64,000 bases of DNA from the NCBI GenBank assembly GCA_963575745.1, contig CAUYUJ010016689.1:137001-201000 (forward strand). The letters run 5' to 3'. How positions within the stretch are numbered: position 1 is the stretch's first letter; each line of letters starts with the position of its first letter. The position numbers were made by a program, and so were the translations under genes. Under the pieces are notes generated by a model that was given only the letters and a program-made list of their open reading frames with translations, made no database searches and was not told the origin of the DNA. The DNA is from Prorocentrum cordatum. Its lineage: Eukaryota; Sar; Dinophyceae; Prorocentrales; Prorocentraceae. Positions 21,266-31,318 of the stretch are shown here, piece by piece.

Positions 21266-22181
21266 GATATGGAAGAATCTTTCGCCTGTTCATTCCTGAA
21301 ATATTCAACCGCGTTCGCAAGGGGGGGGGGGGGCTGCTTCGCCCGGACCAGAAGACGACCAGCAAGACTATGGTGAAGCTGAAGATATGGCCGAAGCGGT
21401 AGACCCCACGGCAGCAGCTCCTGCAGGGTGCGCCTCGGATTACTCCGACGCCCTCTCCACTGTCACGGACGTTACTTACGATGCGGACACCCCCATTGAC
21501 CCTAGGTAGATCGCCACTAAAGACATGGATCTTTCCCCAAACAGAAGGGTCGCTTACCGAGCTGGATCTGTAGGTTGGGCAAAGACTACTACTGAAAATA
21601 AGGACTGGCGCTACTAAATATAACCTGTCCATGAGGGGGAAGGCTACTATCGGAGATATGGCACTCGGAAAGCCTGATGGTGTGGACCTTAACCCCGGCA
21701 GGGGACCCGTGCGATATGGGCCATGGATACCCGCAGGGGCAACGCCAAAAGCATTTCCTCCCACGCCGAAGGCAGATCCGCTTATTGATATTTCCTCATC
21801 TTCGGATTCGTCAAGTCAGTCTTAGCCACTCGGGCCTGATCAGCTCAGACCACCGCCCAAATAGAAGAAGAGGAAAAAGCCAGGTGACCCCAATTCTGGA
21901 GATAACAAGGAACAACGACCTGCGGGGCAACCTGCTGATCGACGTCGATCCAGAGGACCAGCAGTGGCCGCCGCATCAGCTGCATTTCTAGGTGCCAGCA
22001 CTCCTACTCCGAAGGGCCCTGTACCACGCCGCGGCCCTACACCTGGCCGGGCGCACAGGACTGGCTGGACGCCGACATTGGAGTGATCATCAAATCATGT
22101 TTCCTCACCGCGGCGCGGTGTCGATAAGAGGCTGTTGGGAACTACATCAAAGGCATCAGCGGCATCTCCCAAAGACAAGAA

Positions 22182-23672
22182 GTGCGAGTACTACAACATC
22201 AACGAGAAGAAACGCGAGGATTTCGACATCAGCACCCCGCCAAGGGCCCCTCGGACGCACAGAGGATCGCACGCGCTGCCTCGCCATCGGCAGGTGCCCG
22301 CGCACCTGCAGCATCGGCGGCAGATCAGAGTTCTGCGGGGCAACCTGCTCTTACTTTGGAAATGCCCGTTGAATGCCGACAGTATTGGGGTTGCATGCGC
22401 ACCGCCAGGCGCATGAAGATCAAACCAGCAGATCACCCGCGTAATGATGACGGGCCTGATCGATTCATCGCGGTGGAATGCGACATCCAGGACGCCGCCG
22501 TCGCTGCCGACCAGGGCGCTCGTACGCGCCAGGTTGTACGTAATATCCTGAGTAGGCGCCCGGCGCTCACGTATCTGTCCGAGAAGACCGACTTGATGGG
22601 GTTCCTTGAAGCAGACAGAGTTGTTGGTCAAATTTTGACTTATCAGGAGCGGCGCTGCTGCTCAGACTGCTACTCGTCGCACATCATTTCCCAACAACTA
22701 TCTCTCTGCTGGGTTTCTGCGAGCAGCACCGTCTTTCGACTAAGTCGATGGACGGGCGGAGCTCTTATCGTAGAGCTGCTTAACAAGTGGCCATCTGAGG
22801 GATGTGATCGTTACCACCCCAAACGCCTGAAGACTGTCCAGCGTTACCCCAGCAATCGCCATTGGGCATGTCAAGCATTAGCTGCGTTGAATGTGACTGG
22901 CGTGGTCGACGGCGCTGGGGTGCAGAAGAACAGGCTCCATATCAAGAAGTGCAAGCTCGCTAGTCAGATGTGCGAGAAATTCTTCATACGCCCAAGTAAT
23001 GGACACATCAGTCCTGGGATAGAATGCCCTGAATCACTGTATATGAGGATGACGGGCTTCACTATTCTAGGTGGGCCTTGCCATTTCATTCATGGCATTC
23101 AGTGGGGGAGTATCCCAAACATACTTCGCATAGGGCTGTCATGCCGTGCCGACGAGACAGTTTGTTATGCTTGCCCATATCTACCTGGTGACAACATTAT
23201 CCAGTCCGGCCTGCGCGTCGACTCCGAAGTACTGATTATGGTTAGCCTGAAAAACTTGCTTCATGATAGTATGGCTATTTGGCGCTCAGCAAATGATATT
23301 ATGTCGGCAGGTCGGAACGGCAGAACTCCTCCGACACACATCGTCCAGCTTGTAGGCATTTTGCCCAACGATAAGTGCAGGTATAACCGCGTGGGATATG
23401 TGTGGATCAATCCCTTGTACTTGTTGGACAACGATCAGAAATATCCGGGAAGTGATCTTTCCGTCGACGATATGTACGAATTTCAAAATGATGCATCATC
23501 GTTGAAAGATTGGTTTATTCCAAAGCCCCATAGGATTCGAAGTGCCCCGAACCGACGCCCATCCACAAGGTCGAGTTTTCTACGGCATTTATGCTGCAAG
23601 AAGTGTGTCACGCGGGGGCGCCTGCAGTGGGATCTGACGGATCATGGATTCAGGCCCAGAGTGCGGACGTGA
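22182..23672 (+). CDS. KptA/Tpt1-like RNA 2'-phosphotransferase (ART-fold) domain in element 2
   Basis: A 496-codon open frame, one of the longest intact in the element. Residues 1-120 are low complexity and include AGQPA from a hairpin repeat. Residues about 245-395 resemble Tpt1/KptA: FFIRPSNGHISPGIE (IRA-x-QGHS region, about 22980), FIHGIQWGSIPNILRIGL (HGT...W..I...GL, about 23085), IIQSGLRVDSEVLI (about 23195) and IWRSANDIMSAGRNG (S-x-N-x-V, about 23275). Family members use NAD+ to remove a 2'-phosphate from RNA or transfer ADP-ribose. HGT is HGI here, and the His-x-His after GL is replaced by VCYAC, so activity is doubtful. It starts at a non-ATG codon, so it is best seen as a polyprotein segment. 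Confidence 0.65.
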   Translation: MRVLQHQREETRGFRHQHPAKGPSDAQRIARAASPSAGARAPAASAADQSSAGQPALTLEMPVECRQYWGCMRTARRMKIKPADHPRNDDGPDRFIAVECDIQDAAVAADQGARTRQVVRNILSRRPALTYLSEKTDLMGFLEADRVVGQILTYQERRCCSDCYSSHIISQQLSLCWVSASSTVFRLSRWTGGALIVELLNKWPSEGCDRYHPKRLKTVQRYPSNRHWACQALAALNVTGVVDGAGVQKNRLHIKKCKLASQMCEKFFIRPSNGHISPGIECPESLYMRMTGFTILGGPCHFIHGIQWGSIPNILRIGLSCRADETVCYACPYLPGDNIIQSGLRVDSEVLIMVSLKNLLHDSMAIWRSANDIMSAGRNGRTPPTHIVQLVGILPNDKCRYNRVGYVWINPLYLLDNDQKYPGSDLSVDDMYEFQNDASSLKDWFIPKPHRIRSAPNRRPSTRSSFLRHLCCKKCVTRGRLQWDLTDHGFRPRVRT

Positions 23673-24439
23673 CTGGTCTGACATCGAATGGAATTACTCC
23701 CGCCGGCACGCTGTGCGCCAACGATCCGCGGCGTGCCCAGATGCAGCAGCTGCCAGCACCTGCAGGGCAACCTGCGTCGTTTGCACTTATCGGTAGGGCC
23801 GGAACCCCACTTGGGACTCCACAGGGCGCTGGGGGCACCAATGGCCTACAGGCAAGGCTCCAAAGCATTCGGATGGACCCGCAGCTCTAAAAGGATTTGC
23901 AGGCGACATCGCCCTTCGCATCGCCGCGTCCACATGCGGGGCAACCTACTTGCCCTGACCACCACGCTGCACAGAGGACCGAGAGTTTGGTTGGTCAGCA
24001 AGAGTGCATGTACCGGCACATGCGCGAAGCCGCACATAACAAGCGCAGGGGCGGCATAGACCTCCCTAGCGCTAGCTAGACGCCGCCGTGGGAGTATGTC
24101 CCGGACCCAAAACCATCCCCGGACAACCTTTATTGGCACGGATGCGTGCCAGCATTTTTCAGTCATCCGACATGCGATCCGACAGCTGCAGAGCGCCCTA
24201 CAGCACGACCGATGGACTTCCCAGTGCATGCTGACATGACGGGCAACCCTCGCGCGGGAACGCAGCCGGGGAATCCGTATGTACGGGCGACAGCCGACGA
24301 TTTCTATCAGTCTCATTTGACACGCGGCTCTGGTTACGCGTCAGGTGAACTGGGCCAGATTCATCATTATTCCCCAATCAGAGCTTGCCTCTGTAGGGGT
24401 CCGAGCGGATTCATTGTCATATGGTTAGGTTCGGTCTGC
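23673..24439. other. Broken linker region of element 2
   Basis: Only short overlapping ORFs occur, with hairpin repeats at 23762 and 23936. No domain was recognised. It is probably decayed polyprotein sequence between the KptA-like and RING segments. Confidence 0.35.
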
Positions 24440-24560
24440 CGCCGATTTTCGTGGCACGCCCGGGTGCCCGGGGGTGCCCGCGGGTGCACGGGTGCCCGGT
24501 TGCCTGCAGGCAACCGGGCGTGTCTGGGGGTGCCCGGGCGTGCCCGGGTGCCCGGAGGTG
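24440..24560 (+). repeat. GGTGCCCG repeats with a 26-bp perfect palindrome
   Basis: GTGCCCGGG-type repeats. Positions 24494-24519 are a perfect palindrome centred on CTGCAG, with arms GCCCGGTTGCCTG and CAGGCAACCGGGC. Confidence 0.9.
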
Positions 24561-24562
24561 CC

Positions 24563-24780
24563 CCATAGCCTTATAGCCCAATAGCCCTATAGCCCTACAG
24601 CTCTATAGCTCTATAGCCCTATAGCCAATAGCCCTATAGTTCTATAGCCGCATAGCCCTATGGCTCTGCAGTCCTGTACCCTGAAACCTTATGGCCTTAT
24701 AGCCTAATAGCCCTGTAGATCCATTACCCAATCGCCCTATGGCCCAAATAGCCCTATAGCCTTATAGCCCTAAAAAGATT
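24563..24780 (+). repeat. TATAGCCC-type microsatellite
   Basis: About 25 degenerate ATAGCCCT/TATAGCC units, AT-richer than the rest of the element and non-coding. Together with the palindrome it looks like an insertion into element 2. Confidence 0.9.
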
Positions 24781-24863
24781 ATTATTTGGGTCTTCTCCGG
24801 TATCATAGATATTTGGGTATACCCCTATGGAGTCAGATGTGACTCAACGGGCCCCCGGCCTGG

Positions 24864-25445
24864 TTGCGCCATCATCCATGGGTGAGTTGCAACGAGAGAT
24901 TCGGGCACTCGGAGGCGCAGCAGGCCAATCTCTCAATGCAAGTGGCCCGCCAGCGTCGCAAGCACGAGCGTTGGGCGAACGGGATGCTGGGTCGTGCCGG
25001 GCAACCTGCTACTTCAATCGCAGCAGGGGCACCTGCGCTCAACCTCGCAGCACTTGCAGTCATGCAGCCACCGTCGGTCCCACCGATTCAGTATGAGGTT
25101 GGCGAAAATACTCTGGAGCGCCAGACGCGTATCAGGCCATCGGCAACACCGCCGGTCATCAGCGACGGCGACTTGAACATGTGCGCCATATGCCTGGACC
25201 ACTTCATGCATCGCGACAAGGTCTGGAGGCTTCAGTGTGGTCACAGATTCCATGCGCAGTGCTGGGGGCGAGTTGCGCACGCTCATGTAGACAGACAGCT
25301 GGCTGGCACTATGGGAGGTGCTGCATCTGAGGCGCCCTGCGCTATTCGCAGGGGAGTTCGTCTCATCGCAGCTGAGTTTCGTTACTGCCCTTGCTCGAGA
25401 TCAGGATGCAGCAAATCGTCATGGAGAAATACTCCGAGGGGCTAA
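24864..25445 (+). CDS. RING-finger-like segment of element 2
   Basis: The frame reads through two hairpin repeats (AGQPA and AGAPA) and then a RING-type zinc finger: LNMCAICLDHF (first Cys pair, about 25180), VWRLQCGHRFHAQCW (C-x-H...C, about 25225-25265) and a distal FRYCPCSRSGC (about 25380). RING fingers usually bind E2 enzymes in ubiquitin ligases. The Cys pair spacing at the end is not standard, so this may be a decayed finger. A role in the element (particle or host interaction) is only inference. Confidence 0.55.
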   Translation: MRHHPWVSCNERFGHSEAQQANLSMQVARQRRKHERWANGMLGRAGQPATSIAAGAPALNLAALAVMQPPSVPPIQYEVGENTLERQTRIRPSATPPVISDGDLNMCAICLDHFMHRDKVWRLQCGHRFHAQCWGRVAHAHVDRQLAGTMGGAASEAPCAIRRGVRLIAAEFRYCPCSRSGCSKSSWRNTPRG

Positions 25446-25488
25446 CGAACTCAGGGACCTTCGCGAATAGCTTAACCGCATCGCCGCG

Positions 25489-26180
25489 ATGATGATGAAC
25501 AGCGCGGCAGTTTCCACAACAACAGCTGCGGGGCAACCTGCTTCAGCAGCCAATGCGGCGCAGGCGACGGAAGCTACCATGTCTGCTGCATACGCCTATT
25601 CCATTAATAGCGGAAGCCGCCAACAATGCATGGGGCACCTGCTACGACTGCACCCGCCGCGTTGCCGGCCAACGATATGTGGCTGAGGCGCATGGAGAGG
25701 GCCACCGTGAGGAGCGCGCAGCGGCTTCAAGCTCCACGTGCCTACATGCCACATGGGCGAGACATCCGCCCGCGCAGCCAGCGCAGGACGGAGAGCCCGG
25801 TGCGCGTGCGCAGCGGCATCAGTGAGATATCCGATCGCGACATGCTACACACTGTATTGATGGTGAACACAGATGGCCAGATAGGCATGCGCGCCGACGA
25901 GGATACGTTCATGAACATGCCGCTCGCACATGCACCACGCCCGCACATGCATGACGAGTATCCTACGGCCTGGGTTTTCGAGAGGAGCCCCACTACGGAG
26001 GAGGAGGAGGCCCGCGGACACATAAAACGTTTTCACTTCTTTGACAAGGAACGATTGGGCGTTGGAGCAGAGGCGCGCGTTGACATGGTGCGGCACTGTC
26101 TGAGGTGCCAGGAATATTCGGAGAGCGCCATGAACTGGCCCGGGCCGCGAACTGCGGGACCATGCTGGATGGAATGCTGA
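25489..26180 (+). pseudogene. Polyprotein linker before the protease, element 2
   Basis: Two overlapping frames (25489-25686 and 25626-26180) form a linker with no known domain. The latter includes DGQIGMRADEDTF and a CLRCQEY motif just before the protease. A hairpin repeat lies at 25528 and a degenerate one near 25629. Confidence 0.35.
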
Positions 26181-26560
26181 TCATCCTTCTAGACATCGGC
26201 AGCAACATCAACATCATTGGTCTAAAACAGGCACAGACATTTAAACGGGCATACCGCTCCCATGGACACGACATCAAGAAGCTACACCTGACGAAGAGGC
26301 TCTACGTGTCGGGAGTGGGACATGGTACCGTTGTATGTGACACGTCCTTGCACTGCAAAGTTGCGCGCAAGGGAAGAGGGGATCCGGCGGGGGCACCTGC
26401 TGCGCCGAGACTTGATACCTACCCAGCTAACGTGGCTGTGTCTTCAGGGGGAAGTATCCTTGTTATCCTGGGTCTGAGGAGTATGTCTAACACGAGGGCT
26501 ATCCTGATCCTGGGTGATCCTGGAGCAGGGGCACAAGATGATGGCCACCCCCGGCTTTGA
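26105..26560 (+). CDS. Retroviral-type aspartic protease of element 2
   Basis: The active-site motif LLDIGSNINIIG (about 26190) has Asp-Ile-Gly-Ser where D-(S/T)-G is typical. It is followed by LYVSGVGHG and a terminal SGGSILVILGLRSM, matching the fold order of copia-type proteases. It would cleave the polyprotein. The frame enters from upstream sequence, and the hairpin at 26387 encodes AGAPA inside the domain. Downstream sequence is frameshifted. Confidence 0.6.
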   Translation: MPGIFGERHELARAANCGTMLDGMLIILLDIGSNINIIGLKQAQTFKRAYRSHGHDIKKLHLTKRLYVSGVGHGTVVCDTSLHCKVARKGRGDPAGAPAAPRLDTYPANVAVSSGGSILVILGLRSMSNTRAILILGDPGAGAQDDGHPRL

Positions 26561-28497
26561 TATGCATTAGCTCCTCCTTGGGTGCCAGAGCACTTGATTT
26601 GATGAAAACCCCCGTGGGCACCTGGCGCTCAAGGTCGACGAGCGCGGGGCCGCAACTGAGGACAAAAGGTCGATGTCGTTTACTATTGCGGCCAACCCTC
26701 AATGCGAGGATGCCCCGCTGCTCGTCAAAGAGGCAGCTGGCGCAGAGCCAGCTGCGGGGCAACCTGCTTTATGCTGTGCGGGGGCACCTGCTATGAGCGA
26801 TGCCCATGCGTATATGATGCCACAGGATACCAAGGGCATCGGCTTCTCCATGGACGAGGAGACGCCTGCTTCAGTCTTTGGTGAATAGCACTCCGAAGAC
26901 CTGGCATCGCAGGAATGTGTCCTTCGGGACTATCCCCCCGCACCAGCCGACCAGGACTTCGCCTTGCGAAACTTGGAGGCGAAGGTCTATCGGGCCATCT
27001 ACGAGGGGCAATGAGTGGACGCCGCCCGACGCGAAGGCAGGGGCACCTGCGGAAGGGGATGATGCCGCTAAAAAGTTTGATATGTTTTATTTCGAGCAGC
27101 GGCTCTGCAGCGCAGCATGGCACAGACATCTGGACGCCCCCACCGCTTGAAAATGAGTGACGGGGGCAGGCGCGTGCCACGGCCACCCGCGCTTGCTCCG
27201 ACAGGCCGAACACTCAGGTTCTGTCATCTAGCGCGGGGAAACCTGGTTTCTTGTCTCAGGCGCCGGCTGCGCGCGCCAGGAACATTGGCGAGCCCAGCTG
27301 CGCGGCTGCAAAGGACAGCAGTGGACCTGGTTGCGTGGCCACTGCAGCAGATGAGCGCTCATCGTATCATTGTTCATTCCTGTGCATTTGCCAGTGAGGA
27401 CATTCGGACAGCTTGCGCTGAACTCCGGGCCCGTGGTTACATGTGTGACCGCATCACACATGCAGAGGTTATGACCTACTGGTACACAGTATGTGGGCGC
27501 TCTACTCTCGGGGGAGTATCAATTGTTGGGCGGCAGCGTCCTGTGTTGCCTTGAAAGCGGGCAGGGCCGCGTGACCAACGCATCCAAACTTTGATGATTA
27601 AGGCTCGGGCTCTACGTATGTCTACTGTACTTGTGTGGCCGCCAGGTCATTTCTGGAAACAGTGTCCCATGCGAGATGCCATTGAAGATCTCGTTCTGCA
27701 GGTCATGTGTATGCGATGTTGCCATTTCGGTTTGAAATACGACCGTTCAAGTAAGTTGCCTAGCGGATCATATCTGCATGTGGCAATTACCGACGCGCGC
27801 CTCCCAACCAATTTGTGGATATGTACTTGTAAAACTGCAGGGAAGCCTGCCCAACTTGGTGGGCGTGAATTGGACTGGCATGGCCAAGGCGCTCAGGAGG
27901 CAGAATGGCGCAACAAAACATTGATTATCATGACCGCGAGATTGATTGATCAAGTGGATTTACACAAAACAAAGAGAAACCACGCGAGTGCTGGACACCT
28001 TAGCATTCACACACGAGTGATAAAGGAGCTCGAACTTACGTTCAGTCTCTGAGTGGCCCTGAATGGGACCACGTCGCAGGACGGGCAACCATGAACCTGG
28101 GCGACAATCAGATGATACAAGACATCAAGTTCCTCGACCAGCCTATCGGGTACAATGACAACGCGCCCTTACCGAATGGTGTAACAAACATTCGTACTCC
28201 GTCATAGTGGGACCGCCAGAACCGGCTCTCACCGGACAGGAGGACCCGCGACCACGCCCACGGCGAGTTGCGTCCGTCGATGACGATCGTCTCCCTTCCC
28301 CCTACGATAGAGTGCGGCCGCGCGCCCCCCTTCATTCCCGTATTTCCGACGCTAAGTTCCTGATGTTGAACGACAGACAGTTTCACCGACCGGTGCCCGA
28401 ATCAAACAAAAAGAAAAACAGAAAGCCGACAAAGAAGCGGGCATCATGCCACGCAAGATACCCAAGGTAGTCGAAGAAGGCAACGACGACTGCGGGG
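26561..28497 (+). pseudogene. Unassigned region between protease and methyltransferase-like domain
   Basis: Short frames hold fragments that look protein-like (ENPRGHLALKVDE near 26605, LRARGYMCDRITHAEVMTYW near 27440, QVMCMRCCHFGLKYDRSS near 27705) but no family was recognised. Six hairpin repeats occur (26754, 26778, 27037, 27233, 27837, and a decayed one near 28487). Confidence 0.35.
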
Positions 28498-29280
28498 ATG
28501 ACCTCAGAGGTCTCTGACGCAGCGCGTACTACGCCGACGTCCCCCTTGACTCCGACACGGAAAGCGATGATGAAGGGGAAACTTTCATCACATTACTTGC
28601 GGGGCTACCTGCTGAATCCTACGCACTTGTATTCTACAATCCCACCGTTATGCTATGGAGGACACGACAAGGTTGACATGTTGGAATTGTGTGGAGGAAG
28701 TGGAGGCCTATCGCAGATAGCATGCAGCCGAGGCTTGTCATCCGGGGGAAACTTAGACAAACGCTCATATGGTGTCCTTGGAAACAAGGATCTCCAGGAT
28801 GCAGTGATGCACTACCTAGACGCGTGCTCCGTCAATGCTGTCATACTACAGCCCAACTGCAGAACGACTGGATCACCTTCATATTTCAACTCCCAAGTCA
28901 ACTTTGATACTTGGCATGAACACCGCAAAGAAGATCTTCCACATGTCAAGTTTTGTGGCAAGGTTGCCATGCGTCAGAACGACCTTCGTCTGGCCACATT
29001 GGCCACATGCAAGGGCACTTGCAAGGTGCAGATGGTCCAATGTACTACCGGTTCACTTGATGCCCATGGGGTATTAATACGGAAACCGACCGGGATCATG
29101 GCCAACCACCGACTTCTATGTACACCTTCTGGACGAAGGCGATGCGCTGGTCTTCGTCAGCATGCGTCGGTATGTAACCAAGAACTGTCCATGGCTGCAC
29201 ATTGTACTTCAAAGAAGCAGTCCGACTCTTTTCGCCGACGCAGTTCAGATCGCACGCGGTCTATTTCAGGTAAACTGTGA
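28498..29280 (+). pseudogene. C5-cytosine methyltransferase-like domain of element 2
   Basis: From about 28672 the frame gives VDMLELCGGSGGLSQ, resembling the SAM-binding motif I (DLFaGxGG), then QPNCRTTGSPSYFN with Cys in the place of the catalytic PC loop, AMRQNDLRL, and KPTGIMANH (about 29090). Element 3 carries the same domain in the same place. Dinoflagellate retrotransposons with captured DNA methyltransferases have been published, which fits. The Pro before Cys is Asn here and motif VI is weak. The 5' part of the domain follows a frameshift near 28660, so this copy is probably inactive. Confidence 0.55.
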
Positions 29281-29975
29281 TCCATTTCATGGTCACCCCT
29301 ATTCTCCCACCGTGTTAGTCACCGGCGCGAGGGGATCTGATTTGGACGATCCAAGTATCCCTCGACAACCCGACGGTTCGATCACGAGACCGCCCTCGGG
29401 AGGGCTAGGATGTCCCGCATGCGTGGATAAGGTTAACATGCGCTCTCCCTCACATGACAGACCCCAAGCTCTGCACGTGCTATGATAAGGAAGACCACCA
29501 TAGGGAATATCCGAGCTGTAAGCAGAACTACGGCCATGACAAACCTGGACATGCACGGACACTTGGCAAATCCAAGTTTGCCAAACCTTGGAAGCCGCCC
29601 GACAATCACGGACAGGCGCCTGCCGAACCAGCAGCACCACCGCCCGAGGCACAAGCCGCACCACCATATGTGCGGCTACGAGCACTAAGACCCGTCTCTA
29701 GAACCAGACCCACAGCGGGTGCCAGCAGCCACGACATTACAGTAGGCAGACATGCTGTTGAACCTGCTGCAGGGCAACCTGTCTCGAGCGGAGCTGGGAG
29801 TTCGGATGGCCGCATCCGACTGCCACAGGTCAGAATCAGACGTGGCCGACAGCAAGGAGGATATCCACCTCCACCGCCACCTGAGGGCAACCCTGCTGCG
29901 CGACAACGACTTCCAGACTGGCCAAGGTGCGACGTGCCAATCAGAGTACAAAATTGACGAAGTTTTGACCCGAGC

Positions 29976-30720
29976 GTGGTCGCACGCGAGCTGCGGAAGC
30001 TGCACTTGCATTGGTTCCATGCGAAAGAGCTTAAGATGAGACTCATTTTAACCAAGGACACCGTCAGACTCGACCTGATTACAGGTGTCTGCGACGCATG
30101 TCAGGAGCGCAGGGTTCGGGACAAGCCTGGGCATGCGATTGTGCCATCTAATGCACTGCCTGGCAATATAAAAGAAGAAGTTGAATGTGCCCTTATTTTC
30201 CTCGAACAGACCATATGGTATTTCATAGCATCGATCGTCGTATTCGCTATGCTACTGGAACGGAGATATGCCAGACAAAACGATTACCAGTATCCTGGAT
30301 GCGTACCATCAGTGCTGGATGTCGTTTGGACCTGCAAAGGTATTCTTCTCCGATGGCGAGGGTGCCCTCAACAACGACATTGCGAAAGCAGTCCTTATTG
30401 CAAATGGCGCTGAACTAGGGATGCGAGCGCGTGGGCAACGCGCTACGACGATCGACGCCAGAAATGGCATACTGCGCCACCAACTTGGTTAGACATACCT
30501 CTTGTGTTCACACGACTACTGCATGAAGCTTTGTTTTCCGCCAGCGCGGTCACCTTCTATGATGAGGTGTTTCCATGCAACGCCCTGTTTGGACGGCAAC
30601 CGGCAATGCTCCATCACGAGCAGCCGACGGAAACGTCAGATCATCCTGGACAAATGATACGCGAAGTAACCCTTGAAGCTATCACACAGGCCACTGCAGT
30701 ATCCAAGACCAATCGCGCAT
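29976..30720 (+). pseudogene. Zinc-binding pre-integrase and integrase remnants, element 2
   Basis: HHCC module: RKLHLHWFHAKEL ... CDACQERR (about 29990-30115). In another frame (30268 on) the integrase core reads KVFFSDGEGALNND with the middle Asp, and DARNGILRH where copia elements have the catalytic Glu (E-R-x-N), so Glu is replaced. The C-terminal part FYDEVFPCNALFGRQPAML (about 30555-30612) is a typical copia integrase end. At least two frameshifts. Integrase would insert the cDNA; this one cannot be functional. Confidence 0.65.
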
Positions 30721-31318
30721 GACGCACTAAGACAACTATCCCCAGTCATACTGCGATGAAGGAGATGTTGGTGACTACCCTCGCCCCACAACCACGAAGG
30801 ACGACTGGGGAGGCTGGGATGGCCCATTCCTGGTCGTTAGAAGCAATCCCGAGCGGGATCAACTCATCGCTCGAGTGGGAAACCGCGACGTCCAGGTACC
30901 ATGCGGCGATGCGCGACATTCACTCTATATTAAAGCTTTGATAGCCAGAGAGGTTGGTTCCGACAGCGCTGCAGTACGGGCAGTGTTGACGTTCGTGGAC
31001 AGTTTACCTGCGGGGAGACCTGCAATGACATTTGGCTATGTCCCGACCAGAAAGGGGATGCTTCAGATGACAATTGCAAGCCGGTTATCTCCTGAGGTAC
31101 ATCTGGCTTTACAATACCTTATCCCAAAATTTTCCGCATTGAGAACGTAATTTCGGTTATGTCCGCCAGGGGTATCCACAAGCTACCTCCGGTGGCTTGC
31201 GCTGACAGTTGCACAGTGGCCCAATCTGACAACGATGTGTATTTAATATTTCACTATTATGAAGCAGAAGGCACAGCTCTTAACATTCACGATAAAAACT
31301 GGAGCAGCACATTGAAGA

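Noticed and set aside
24494-24519. A rho-independent terminator
   Set aside because: No T-run follows, and the setting is a eukaryotic retrotransposon.
29365-29385. A tRNA B-box (GGTTCGATCAC)
   Set aside because: No matching A-box, acceptor stem or cloverleaf could be drawn around it.
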